A stretch of 64,000 bases of DNA from Bacillus sp. NTK074B (GTDB lineage Bacteria; Bacillota; Bacilli; Bacillales; Bacillaceae_B): positions 186,001-250,000 of the forward strand of contig NZ_JAFKOH010000001.1 in assembly GCF_017303375.1 (NCBI RefSeq). Reading direction: 5' to 3'. Made by a program: the position numbers and the translations under genes. Positions 37,819-46,254 of this stretch are shown piece after piece (the first letter of the stretch is position 1; each line of letters opens with the position of its first letter). A model generated the notes under the pieces. It saw only the letters and a list, made by a program, of their open reading frames with translations, was not told where the DNA came from and made no database searches.

Positions 37819-39129
37819 TTATTTTCTAGCTCGGGCAATAATACGAATAGGAGTTCCTTCAAATCCAAATGCATCCCGTATTCTGTTTTCCAAGAATCGT
37901 TCATAAGAGAAGTGCATCAATTCTGGATCATTGACAAAAACGACGAATGTAGGTGGCTTTACAGCTACTTGTGTCGCGTAATAAATTCTGAGTCTCTTAC
38001 CATTATCCGTCGGTGTCGGATTCATTGCAACCGCATCCATGACCACTTCGTTCAACACGCTTGATTGAACACGCATGGCGTGATTTTCACTTGCCGTATT
38101 AATGATCGGCAGCAAGGTATGAATACGTTTCTTTGTTTTCGCAGAAAGAAAAACGATAGGAGCATAGTCAAGGAATTGAAAATGCTCACGGATATTCTTT
38201 TCCCATTTGTTCATGGTTTTCTCGTCTTTTTCTACGGCATCCCACTTATTCACAACAATCACCACTGCACGGCCGGCATCGTGGGCATACCCTGCGATTT
38301 TCTTATCCTGCTCAATAATGCCCTCTTCACCGTCGATGACGGATAGGACGACATCTGAACGCTCAATTGCTCTCAGGGCTCTCAGAACGCTATATTTTTC
38401 AGTGGTTTCATACACTTTCCCTTTTTTCCTCATACCAGCTGTGTCAATGATGACATAATCTTGCCCATCATACGTATAGGAAGAATCAATCGCATCCCTT
38501 GTGGTTCCCGCAACATTACTTACAATGACACGGTCTTCCCCCAATAAGGCGTTGACTAATGAAGATTTCCCAACATTTGGACGACCGATCAAAGAAAATT
38601 TTATCACATCTTCAGCATAGTCCTCTTCCTCTTCATGCTTGAAGTTCTTAACAACTTCGTCGAGAAGATCTCCCAAACCAAGACCATGTGAACCTGAAAT
38701 TGGATATGGCTCTCCAAATCCCAGGGAATAAAAATCATAAATCATTTCTCTCATTTCCGGGTTATCGATTTTATTTATCCCCAGAACGACCGGTTTTTTG
38801 GAGCGATAAAGGATCTTGGCTACAATTTCATCCGCTGCCGTTACTCCTTCACGACCATTCGTTAAGAATACGATGACGTCAGCTTCATCTATGGCAATTT
38901 CAGCCTGCTGTCTGATTTGATCCAGGAAAGGTTCATTCCCTAGTTCAATCCCACCTGTATCGATGATATTAAATTCATGCGTAAGCCACTCTGCAGAACT
39001 ATATATACGGTCTCTTGTTACACCAGGTACGTCTTCAACTATTGATATTCTTTCTCCAACAATTCTATTAAAGATCGTGGACTTCCCAACGTTCGGACGC
39101 CCTACGATTGCTACTACTGGTTTTGTCAC
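37819..39129 (-). CDS. der: Ribosome-assembly GTPase Der (EngA)
   Basis: A double GTPase needed for 50S assembly. Two G domains are visible, with GRPNVGKST near residue 8 and GRPNVGKSS near 183, each followed by DTAG/DTGG and NKxD motifs, and a C-terminal KH-like domain rich in basic residues. The start is GTG at 39129 with AAAGGGTG six bases upstream, giving 436 aa as in B. subtilis; the longer frame has no site. Confidence 0.97.
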   Translation of the reverse strand: MTKPVVAIVGRPNVGKSTIFNRIVGERISIVEDVPGVTRDRIYSSAEWLTHEFNIIDTGGIELGNEPFLDQIRQQAEIAIDEADVIVFLTNGREGVTAADEIVAKILYRSKKPVVLGINKIDNPEMREMIYDFYSLGFGEPYPISGSHGLGLGDLLDEVVKNFKHEEEEDYAEDVIKFSLIGRPNVGKSSLVNALLGEDRVIVSNVAGTTRDAIDSSYTYDGQDYVIIDTAGMRKKGKVYETTEKYSVLRALRAIERSDVVLSVIDGEEGIIEQDKKIAGYAHDAGRAVVIVVNKWDAVEKDEKTMNKWEKNIREHFQFLDYAPIVFLSAKTKKRIHTLLPIINTASENHAMRVQSSVLNEVVMDAVAMNPTPTDNGKRLRIYYATQVAVKPPTFVVFVNDPELMHFSYERFLENRIRDAFGFEGTPIRIIARARK

Positions 39130-39298
39130 ATTATTCACCCTTTCTGTAAGAAGTTGTCCTCTCTTACATTTCCTCTTTTTAAGCCTTTTCAGGTCTAGCA
39201 TTGACTATGCATAAGAAGGACTGGCCCTTAAGGTATTGTTTCCTTATGGGACAGTCCCCTAACTTTACTATTTTATCAGTAAAAGAATAAACTGGCAA

Positions 39299-39490
39299 TC
39301 AATGTTTTACAATGATGAAAAGTCCCTCATCAATTTCATGTGCAATCCCATCGAGAATAGCCTCTAAGTTCGCACAAATTTTTTGTAATTCCTCGTCTGT
39401 CTTGCAATAAAAGACACTTGTACCAGTTGGCACTTTTTCAGGTGTGGTCGTCACGGTTGCCAGGATAAATTTCTGTATGGTTGTACTCAT
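39299..39490 (-). CDS. Capping complex subunit for YIEGIA
   Basis: A 63-aa soluble protein whose start overlaps the end of the YIEGIA gene by 4 bases. I recall this small family only by its NCBI-style name, linked to YIEGIA proteins. It starts MSTTIQKFILATVTT and has one conserved-looking Cys in FYCKTDEEL. The overlap makes a joint complex plausible. Its function is not known to me. Confidence 0.75.
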   Translation of the reverse strand: MSTTIQKFILATVTTTPEKVPTGTSVFYCKTDEELQKICANLEAILDGIAHEIDEGLFIIVKH

Positions 39491-40383
39491 TTTAATTTAC
39501 TCCCCTCCTGATTCGCTTTCGACTCAGACGGCATCCTGATGGCATTCTCCAGGGTCGGAACCTGCCCAAGAATGGCAATCGCTTTCTCTACGTCCTTTCT
39601 CTGAGGCAGGACAAAAACCCCGACTCTTCCATCATCTAAATCTCTCTTGGCAAGAGGTGTTAATGCAGGAGTCCCCGAGTCTTTAAAGATTCCCAGGGAG
39701 GTGGACATATCATGGAGAATGGCCTGCCGTTGACCAAGATTGGCAAGTGTCGACCTTGCATCGAAAGATTTTGGTGAAAGGATAAAACCCATCCCATATC
39801 GTAAAATCTCTTCCTGTCTGACTTTAAGACCGATGTTCATGATATAAATGTTATCTACATACAGACCGGCACCATCAAAATGAGGCTTTACATATTCAAT
39901 ATCAACTATATCCTTCAACCGGCCACCTGCCATCAATTTATGAGCAAGGACCATACAAATCACACTAATTCCTATGGCTGCATATATGTTTAAAACAATA
40001 TACGCAATCGTTGCCAGAAGTGAGGTAAAGATGACTAAGTAATTTCTACTTTCAAATGCGATGGCAATTCCCTCAATATAGGTGGCACCTCTTGGGACCA
40101 GCTCGTAAGCATCCAACTCCGTCAACGTGTTTCTTTCCATATTTCTTACATCACGAAATTGAGATGCCGCAACCGTAAGAAACGTAATCGCAGTGAAGTT
40201 CTCTTCCAATAATGCTGGAATTGCGATGGTGCCTAAGCCCGCTGCAATAAACCCAAGGGCGATATGTATGATCTTCCCGTGCAGATACGTTGGATATTGG
40301 CGATAGTCCGTGCGGAGCATATAAATTCTCGTCAAAGTTCCTACAACCACGCCAAAGATCACCGGATACACATAGACATTCAT
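39487..40383 (-). CDS. YIEGIA family membrane protein (YphB/SeaA-like)
   Basis: A 298-aa protein with membrane helices near residues 3-20, 40-60, 65-85, 125-140 and 142-160, then a soluble C-terminal part. The family signature YIEGIA is present at about residues 102-107. In B. subtilis the protein at this place (YphB, called SeaA in spore-envelope work, as I recall) belongs to this family. It overlaps yphA by 4 bases and the capping subunit by 4 bases: a tight three-gene unit. Confidence 0.82.
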   Translation of the reverse strand: MNVYVYPVIFGVVVGTLTRIYMLRTDYRQYPTYLHGKIIHIALGFIAAGLGTIAIPALLEENFTAITFLTVAASQFRDVRNMERNTLTELDAYELVPRGATYIEGIAIAFESRNYLVIFTSLLATIAYIVLNIYAAIGISVICMVLAHKLMAGGRLKDIVDIEYVKPHFDGAGLYVDNIYIMNIGLKVRQEEILRYGMGFILSPKSFDARSTLANLGQRQAILHDMSTSLGIFKDSGTPALTPLAKRDLDDGRVGVFVLPQRKDVEKAIAILGQVPTLENAIRMPSESKANQEGSKLK

Positions 40384-40994
40384 AGATTCTTCATTTCCCC
40401 CTTATTTGTTTCAGTCTTGAAGTAAACGAACTGATTTAACTCTTCTACTGCCTTCAATGCCAGCAGCAGCCCTATGGATAAGGCAACTATATCCAGATAC
40501 TCAGGACCACCTAACGAATAAGAAAATCCAACTTTGTATAATGGGATGCCCAGGAAAAAATCACCAATCACACTGCTTCCACCTATTGCAATGATACGAA
40601 GCTGGTAAAGGGAAGAATGACTGTAAAAAAAGAAACTTACCAACACAAAGGATAGTGAAATGATAAAATCCCGATCCACAAACATGAGGACAGGGTCATA
40701 AATAGAAAGTAAACCAATTCCCCCATAAATCATTCCCATCGTCATGACAACGACCAACATATATAACTTTTGCTTCAAGCTTAATTTTCTTATGTAAAGA
40801 ATACAAATAAGTGCAAGTACAATAATAGGAAGTGCCACTTCGAAAGGTCCTATCTTCAACCCATATGGAAAAACACAAATCAGCACTAAACATATAAAAG
40901 ATAGCTGAAAACGGTCAGGATGAGACTTTCTAAGTAAAAACGTTGTATAAGTCCATATCCCCCAAAGCAACCACAAATAGAAAACTCCATCCAT
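40380..40994 (-). CDS. yphA: YphA-like integral membrane protein
   Basis: About 204 aa with six or more hydrophobic helices and short loops. The ATG at 40994 has GAGGGGGA ten bases upstream. Position next to the YIEGIA gene matches YphA of B. subtilis. No catalytic motif is visible. Function unknown; coupling to the YIEGIA pair suggests a shared membrane role. Confidence 0.78.
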   Translation of the reverse strand: MDGVFYLWLLWGIWTYTTFLLRKSHPDRFQLSFICLVLICVFPYGLKIGPFEVALPIIVLALICILYIRKLSLKQKLYMLVVVMTMGMIYGGIGLLSIYDPVLMFVDRDFIISLSFVLVSFFFYSHSSLYQLRIIAIGGSSVIGDFFLGIPLYKVGFSYSLGGPEYLDIVALSIGLLLALKAVEELNQFVYFKTETNKGEMKNL

Positions 40995-41101
40995 AAACAA
41001 TCTCCCCCTCTATTATCTACATTATGGAAAATCTTTATGTATCTCATTCATGTATGAATAAACTTTTCAAAGAAAAAATAAAAAAGGGAGGTGTTTTTCA
41101 A

Positions 41102-41233
41102 ATGGGTAAAGATCGCCAAGAAAAAAAACTTAAACAAAGTAAACGAGTCGAATCAGACCGAGACCAAGGCTCACACTACAACGGAGCCACCAGCCTCGAA
41201 GGACCAGAAAGACCTAAAAATCGACAGAGGTAA
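41102..41233 (+). CDS. ypzI: YpzI-like small protein
   Basis: A 43-aa, very hydrophilic and basic-acidic protein starting MGKDRQEKKLKQSKRVESDRD. GGGAGGTG lies eight bases before the ATG. The sequence fits the small YpzI family known from Bacillus; the function is unknown. A palindromic repeat begins four bases after its stop codon. It is convergent with fni. Confidence 0.7.
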   Translation: MGKDRQEKKLKQSKRVESDRDQGSHYNGATSLEGPERPKNRQR

Positions 41234-41237
41234 CACT

Positions 41238-41356
41238 AAAAGCGGAGGCGGCTTGGGCTGGCCCGACAAGCATAAGGCAAACAAACCGGAAAGGCGTTCT
41301 TTGCCTTTTTGGATTGTTTGCCTTATGACCTCGAGGGACTAGCCGCCGTAGCTGGA
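41238..41356 (+). repeat. Palindromic repeat, copy A
   Basis: About 119 bases. The outer arms GGCGGCT/AGCCGCC and an inner perfect 14-bp helix CATAAGGCAAACAA/TTGTTTGCCTTATG enclose a small AAAGGC...GCCTTT hairpin. Copies B and C at 53479-53719 share the plan. Open frames through it are products of the palindrome. Confidence 0.8.
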
Positions 41357-41479
41357 CAACACTTAAAGGGAATGCCGCTTGGGAAGGACGGACAAGAATA
41401 CAGGCTAAAAGGTACAAAATTTATTATTCCAGCCGAAATGGTAAGAAATCCGGCTGCTTTGAGAAACATGGAAACAGCA

Positions 41480-41520
41480 AAAAAAGAACGAATTCTCAAA
41501 TCCGAGAATTCGTTCTTTTT
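41480..41520. terminator. Bidirectional terminator between ypzI and fni
   Basis: A perfect 14-bp stem AAGAACGAATTCTC/GAGAATTCGTTCTT with A/T tracts on both sides, directly after the fni stop codon. Confidence 0.9.
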
Positions 41521-42577
41521 ACACATTTAACGTTCTATTACTGTAACTTTCAGGATTCAATCCTCTACTTTCAAGCCAGTGATACACGTGGCCCGATAGT
41601 ACCATTGGTACGCTATGAAGATCTTCTATCCGTCTGCAACCAAGAGCACACATTAGAAACTGAATATCCGTATGCATCTGATTCACTTCATGAATGGTAT
41701 CCTCAAGACCCGATTCCAGGAGCTGCTTGAGAATGACGCCGGCCACCCCTACAGCAGATGCTCCCAAACCTAGAGACTTAACGATGTCTAAGCTATTCTG
41801 GATACCGCCGGAAGCAAGGATAGGCTTATCCGACGAAGCATAGCATTCAGCAAGGGATATTGCAGTAGGGATTCCCCAGTCATCGAAGAAACTCAACATA
41901 CGTTCCCGGCGTTGATTTTCAATTTTCGAGAAGTTTGTTCCACCAAAGCCCCCTACGTCGATGGCTGAGATACTTGAGTGGGTTAAGGATTCTGCCGTTT
42001 CTTTACTAATCCCAAAACCTGTCTCTTTCACAATGACAGGGACACATATACTTTCAGAAATCTCCTGTATTCTATCCAAGGCACCCCTGAAGTCACGGTC
42101 CCCTTCTGGCATGGTCAATTCTTGAATCACATTTAAATGAATCTGTAATGCGTCAGCTCTGATCATCTCAACGGCATCTTTGGCCTGTTGGACGGTAGCC
42201 TCACTTCCTAAATTCCCAAACACCATTCCATCGGGGTTATGTTTCCTGACAATCTCATACGTCCTTCGTTCAGCAGGATCCTTAAGTGCCGACATTTGAG
42301 AGCCTACTGCGATGGCCATACCCGTTTCCCTGGAAAGGATCGAAAGTTCTTCGTTTATTTTTGAAGTAGCATCTCCACCGCCGCCCGTCATAGCATTTAT
42401 GAAAATTGGCGAACTCCATGTAAGTTCGCCAATTTGAGTCTGCAGATGAATGTCATCTACTGCTATATTCGGTAAGCTTGGGTGGACAAAAGCCACTTCA
42501 TCGAAACCGGTCCTTCGCTGCTGACCGGTCGATAAAGCATAATTGATATGATCTTGCTTTCTTTGAGCTCTCGTCAC
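41519..42577 (-). CDS. fni: Isopentenyl-diphosphate delta-isomerase type 2
   Basis: FMN- and NADPH-dependent interconversion of IPP and DMAPP. The 352-aa TIM-barrel protein starts with RKQDHINYALS, and shows NAMTGGGGDAT near 60, a QIHLNVIQE strand near 145 and VKETGFGIS near 185 with GGFGGTNF near 212 for FMN binding. It follows the S1-like gene by 12 bases. It supplies the C5 units used by the hepST synthase. Confidence 0.95.
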   Translation of the reverse strand: MTRAQRKQDHINYALSTGQQRRTGFDEVAFVHPSLPNIAVDDIHLQTQIGELTWSSPIFINAMTGGGGDATSKINEELSILSRETGMAIAVGSQMSALKDPAERRTYEIVRKHNPDGMVFGNLGSEATVQQAKDAVEMIRADALQIHLNVIQELTMPEGDRDFRGALDRIQEISESICVPVIVKETGFGISKETAESLTHSSISAIDVGGFGGTNFSKIENQRRERMLSFFDDWGIPTAISLAECYASSDKPILASGGIQNSLDIVKSLGLGASAVGVAGVILKQLLESGLEDTIHEVNQMHTDIQFLMCALGCRRIEDLHSVPMVLSGHVYHWLESRGLNPESYSNRTLNV

Positions 42578-42589
42578 AATTCATCACCA

Positions 42590-43720
42590 TTACTTAAGAT
42601 CTTTTAGTTTGTCTCCAATCATTTCACCCAATTGGAAGCCGGTACTTTCTTCCGGCATTTCATAGTCCGTGACTTCTTCCTCTTTTTCTTCAAGGGCCTT
42701 GATGCTTAATGACAGGCGTTGTTCGTTTTCGTTAACGTCAAGCACCTTCACTTTCACATCCTGATTCTCCCCGAGCACTTCGTGTGGAGTACCGATATGC
42801 TTGTGTGAGATTTGAGAGATGTGAACTAGTCCTTCAACGCCAGGCAATACTTCAACAAATGCACCGTAAGATACCAAACGTTTTACAACTCCATCCAATA
42901 CGCTTCCTTTAGGTGCCTTTTCAGAGATATTACTCCATGGTCCCGGCAGTGTTTCTTTGATGGATAAAGAGATGCGTTCGTTGTCCCGATCGACGCTCAG
43001 CACCTTCACCTGCACCTTCTGTCCTTCTGTTACAACGTCGGAAGGCTTTTCTACATGTTCGTGGGATAGCTGTGAAATATGAACAAGTCCATCTACTCCC
43101 CCGATATCAACGAATGCACCAAAGTCGGTGATGCGTTGTACAGTCCCTTCCAGTACGGCCCCTGATTCAATATCAGTTAGAAGCTGTTTCTTTTGCTGCT
43201 GCTTTTCTGCTTCTACTACAGCCCGATGGGAAAGGATTAAGCGGTTCTTATCTTGATCCAATTCAACAATCTTGAAGGTTAACGTTTTATCTTTATAGTC
43301 TGAAAAATCTTCGACATAATAATCTTCCACTAAAGATGCGGGTACGAATCCCCTGACACCAAGGTCGACGACAAGACCGCCTTTAACGACATCTTTCACT
43401 TCTGCTTCGAAGACATCGCCATTTTCAAAGCGGACCTTCATTTCTTCCCATGCCTTTTCGGCGTCCACTTTACGCTTGGAAAGAACAAGTAGTTCTTCTT
43501 CCACTTTTGTCACGATTAACTCAAGTACATCCCCTTCACTGACTACATCAGAAGCTTTTTCGATATGAAGGCTTGAGAGCTCACTGATTGGAATGATGCC
43601 ATCCACTTTACTATCCTGAACGTCGACTAAGACTTGTTTCTCTTCCACCTTAGTGACTGTCCCTTTTACTTTTTCACCAATTTCAAGATTCTTCACTTCA
43701 ATTCCATTCATGTCTTCCAT
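42590..43720 (-). CDS. rpsA: 30S ribosomal protein S1 homologue YpfD
   Basis: Four S1 RNA-binding repeats fill the 376-aa protein, each with a G..V.G.V..... pattern and the late repeats carrying GLVHISQLSHEHV and GLVHISQISHKHI. Compared with the six-repeat S1 of E. coli it is short, as usual in Bacillus (YpfD). The start at 43720 has AAGGAGG eight bases upstream. It lies downstream of plsC and cmk, with a 122-base gap. Confidence 0.93.
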   Translation of the reverse strand: MEDMNGIEVKNLEIGEKVKGTVTKVEEKQVLVDVQDSKVDGIIPISELSSLHIEKASDVVSEGDVLELIVTKVEEELLVLSKRKVDAEKAWEEMKVRFENGDVFEAEVKDVVKGGLVVDLGVRGFVPASLVEDYYVEDFSDYKDKTLTFKIVELDQDKNRLILSHRAVVEAEKQQQKKQLLTDIESGAVLEGTVQRITDFGAFVDIGGVDGLVHISQLSHEHVEKPSDVVTEGQKVQVKVLSVDRDNERISLSIKETLPGPWSNISEKAPKGSVLDGVVKRLVSYGAFVEVLPGVEGLVHISQISHKHIGTPHEVLGENQDVKVKVLDVNENEQRLSLSIKALEEKEEEVTDYEMPEESTGFQLGEMIGDKLKDLK

Positions 43721-43842
43721 TATGTACTCCTCCTTAATCCATGACTGCAAAGATTTTGATTATTGCAAGACTTCACAATTTAAAATATTCTTTCTACTAA
43801 CTTCTAATAAATACTACTTTTTGTCAAGCGGGAAACCTTATA

Positions 43843-44424
43843 TTATTGATGCTCGTGTATAAGATTTTCGATATGCTTCATGATAATTTCCGTCGTCTTC
43901 TCCGCGTTTATTCTTTCTTCACGAATACTTCCCATATCGATCGGGGGCCCGAATACAACCTTCAATTTCTTGAACGGCTTGTATGGTCCAATGATGGCAC
44001 AGGGAACCACGTAAGCTTCAGACCGAAGCGCAAAGAAACCGGCACCTGCCAATCCCTTTCCAATTTGTCCTGTCTTACTCCTAGTACCCTCTGGAAACAA
44101 TCCTAAAACATCTCCCTCTTTCAGAACCTGCAACCCTTTTCGCAGTGCTTCCCTGTCACTCATACCTCTCTTCACAGGGAATGCCCGTAGGTCAGGCAAT
44201 AATTTACCTAATACAGGTACATTGAACAGTTCTTCTTTTGCCATAAACGACACAGGTCTTGGAGCTGAAATCCCTACAACAGGGGGATCAAGATTATCGA
44301 TGTGATTCGTACAAAGCAAGACCCCTCCTTCTTTCGGGAAATGTTCAGTTCCCTTCACATCAATTCGGTACAATGGAAAAAGAATCGATTTAACGAGACC
44401 TCTAGCGAAGGTGTATAGGTTCAC
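43843..44424 (-). CDS. plsC: 1-acyl-sn-glycerol-3-phosphate acyltransferase
   Basis: Second acylation of phosphatidic acid synthesis at the membrane. The 193-aa protein has the acyltransferase motif NHIDNLD (NHx4D) near residue 40 and FPEGTRSKTG near 115. The start is GTG with AAAGG five bases upstream. It follows cmk by one base. I do not remember a plsC gene at this place in B. subtilis, but it is common between cmk and rpsA in related genera. Confidence 0.92.
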   Translation of the reverse strand: MNLYTFARGLVKSILFPLYRIDVKGTEHFPKEGGVLLCTNHIDNLDPPVVGISAPRPVSFMAKEELFNVPVLGKLLPDLRAFPVKRGMSDREALRKGLQVLKEGDVLGLFPEGTRSKTGQIGKGLAGAGFFALRSEAYVVPCAIIGPYKPFKKLKVVFGPPIDMGSIREERINAEKTTEIIMKHIENLIHEHQ

Positions 44425-44425
44425 T

Positions 44426-45094
44426 TTAACCTTTCCTTTCTACTAACTTCATAATTTGATCCACGACTTCTGAAATGGAAAGAGACGTAGTATCGATTTC
44501 TGTTGCATCCGCCGCCTTCTTTAGTGGGGCGATCTCCCTTTCAGAATCAATCTTGTCACGGCGGGCAATTTCGTCTTTTAATTGTTCCAGATCAGATGGA
44601 TACCCTTTGGATAAGTTCTCTTCGTGTCTCCTCTGTGCTCTTTCATCTACACTCGCAAGTAAGAATACCTTGATTTCCGCATCCGGAATGACATGGGTAC
44701 CAATATCCCTGCCGTCCATTACAACAGCGCCTTCCCGTGCAAGTTCCTGCTGTCTTTTCACCATTTCTTCCCTGACCCCGGAATGAACAGCCACATGGGA
44801 AACTGAATTGGTAACTGCAGATTGACGGATTTCATCGGTCACATTTTTCCCGTCCAGAAACACAAGCTGTCCTTCATCAGAAGGTTCAAGTTCGATAATA
44901 GTTTCTGACAACAATTCGTTTAATTTACTTTCATTATGCAAGTCTACTTTCTCCGTCAAAGCTTTATATGTTAAAGAGCGGTACATCGCCCCGGTATCAA
45001 TATAAAGATAAGATAATTTCCCTGCCACTATTTTGGCAACTGTGCTTTTCCCTGCAGCTGCAGGTCCATCGATCGCAATTCTTAATTTTTTCAA
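44426..45094 (-). CDS. cmk: Cytidylate kinase
   Basis: Phosphorylates CMP and dCMP. Walker [12 protein letters not shown] is near residue 8, [13 protein letters not shown] near 150 is the CMP-binding region. The start is TTG at 45094: AGGTGG lies just upstream and the N-terminus then matches other Cmk proteins (222 aa); the GTG three codons earlier overlaps that site. It starts a likely operon cmk-plsC-rpsA-fni. Confidence 0.95.
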   Translation of the reverse strand: MKKLRIAIDGPAAAGKSTVAKIVAGKLSYLYIDTGAMYRSLTYKALTEKVDLHNESKLNELLSETIIELEPSDEGQLVFLDGKNVTDEIRQSAVTNSVSHVAVHSGVREEMVKRQQELAREGAVVMDGRDIGTHVIPDAEIKVFLLASVDERAQRRHEENLSKGYPSDLEQLKDEIARRDKIDSEREIAPLKKAADATEIDTTSLSISEVVDQIMKLVERKG

Positions 45095-45133
45095 TTCATC
45101 CACCTACTTAATTTCCTAATAATTTTCTTACCC

Positions 45134-45163
45134 ATTTTAACATAAATCTTGTTTTTCGTTTAA
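45134..45163 (-). promoter_or_regulatory. Candidate promoter of cmk
   Basis: TTAAAC, an 18-base spacer ending in TGT, and TAAAAT on the minus strand (extended -10), 40 bases before the cmk start. Confidence 0.5.
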
Positions 45164-45205
45164 CGATTCTTACTTTACTATGTGTTTAGGGAACACGCAT
45201 TCAAG

Positions 45206-45236
45206 AAAAATAGAGCAGGTATCAATCTCCTGCTCT
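45206..45236 (-). terminator. Terminator at the end of ypfB
   Basis: An 8-bp stem AGAGCAGG/CCTGCTCT then ATTTTTCTT on the minus strand. The stem begins inside the last codons of ypfB. Confidence 0.8.
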
Positions 45237-45410
45237 TTTGGTTAGGGTTTCAACTATTTCACTGTATTTCATTTTCTCCACCCCTTCATAGAACACGATC
45301 TTATGAAGTTCGGGGAGGATATTCAGTTGATGTACCATGAATTGCACTGCTATAAGTAATATAAAGTGTATGATGGCTAATTTAATTAAAATTCGTTCTA
45401 CTGTTTTCAC
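45222..45410 (-). CDS. ypfB: YpfB-like small membrane protein (DUF5359)
   Basis: A 62-aa protein starting at GTG 45410 (AAGGGTG six bases upstream). One membrane helix (IKLAIIHFILLIAVQFMV, near residues 8-25) is followed by a short soluble tail with FYEGV. It matches YpfB by size, sequence pattern and place between cmk and motI. Function unknown. Confidence 0.78.
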   Translation of the reverse strand: MKTVERILIKLAIIHFILLIAVQFMVHQLNILPELHKIVFYEGVEKMKYSEIVETLTKRAGD

Positions 45411-45462
45411 GTGAATCACCCTTTTTCCGTTTTAAGAAAAAGTATGTGTACTTATGAGGATT

Positions 45463-46110
45463 TTATTCAAGCAAGCCTTTTTTTCTTAAATCGAGCTGTT
45501 TTTCAAAGCAATATCTTAAAATGAGTTGTCTCTGACTTTCAGTCAAGTGAACAAACTCAATGCTCGCAATCTCTTTATGCTCCTTCTTCCAGACGCGGAT
45601 CACCCTGCCCTCGATCTCTACATACTGACACTCTCCGGTTTGCATAGGCAGAACGATAATAGTAGACAGCTTTGTACCACTTTTCACATCCATCCCCTTC
45701 CTCACCACCACCGCACAGCCCCCTGCACTGAGGTCTTCTGTGAGTGTCGGATAAAACTGGTCATTAATCCTCAAGGAGATATCCGTATTGGCCTCTACTC
45801 TAACAAATTGTCGCCGTTGGATCTTCACTAGGCCATCGTCCCCAGGGAAATGCAGATGAATCATCGGGATTTTGGATAATTTACGACCCATCACTTCCGT
45901 TTCAAACATCAGGACCGTTTGCTCATTGATGGTGAAGCTTGCTTTAAGCTGTGTACCATCAATTAAAAAAATGGCTTTCTCTGTCTTGGTATGAATGGGA
46001 TAATCAATATAAATCCCATCCTCAGAAAGCTCGACGACCCTGCATCTATATCGATCAACATTTTCATTATGTATAGGTTCCAACTGCAATGTCGTTCCTG
46101 TCTTTATCAT
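45463..46110 (-). CDS. motI: PilZ-domain c-di-GMP receptor MotI (YpfA)
   Basis: A YcgR-like N-terminal domain (about residues 1-95) and a PilZ domain with c-di-GMP motif RRQFVRVE near residue 97 and DLSAGGCAVVV near 125. In B. subtilis MotI binds c-di-GMP and acts on the flagellar stator to stop motility. The start at 46110 gives 215 aa, the family length, but has only a weak ribosome site. A longer frame up to 46161 starts only three bases after AAGGAGG, too close to be convincing. Confidence 0.9.
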   Translation of the reverse strand: MIKTGTTLQLEPIHNENVDRYRCRVVELSEDGIYIDYPIHTKTEKAIFLIDGTQLKASFTINEQTVLMFETEVMGRKLSKIPMIHLHFPGDDGLVKIQRRQFVRVEANTDISLRINDQFYPTLTEDLSAGGCAVVVRKGMDVKSGTKLSTIIVLPMQTGECQYVEIEGRVIRVWKKEHKEIASIEFVHLTESQRQLILRYCFEKQLDLRKKGLLE

Positions 46111-46212
46111 AGTCCAAAATTCCCACTTTCCTTTTTCTGTATCTATATTATGGCATGCCATCCCCCTCCTTTCCAGCCCTTTTTTGTTCATTCTGAATTT
46201 TCCAACACAGAA

Positions 46213-46248
46213 GAGGGACATAGCTCCGGCTGCGGAGCTATGTCCCTC
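46213..46248 (-). terminator. Hairpin terminator after ypeB
   Basis: A perfect 16-bp stem (GAGGGACATAGCTCCG and complement, 4-base loop) seven bases after the ypeB stop. The following T-rich stretch is short. Confidence 0.7.
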
Positions 46249-46254
46249 AAAATA

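Noticed and set aside
41357-41521. Short plus-strand frame after repeat A (about 50 codons, through the fni terminator)
   Set aside because: Its tail encodes the terminator hairpin, the only ribosome-like site overlaps the ATG, and the frame continues from the repeat.
46111-46161. Longer MotI starting at 46161
   Set aside because: AAGGAGG is only three bases from that ATG, and the added residues do not look like the family; I kept 46110 although its site is weak.
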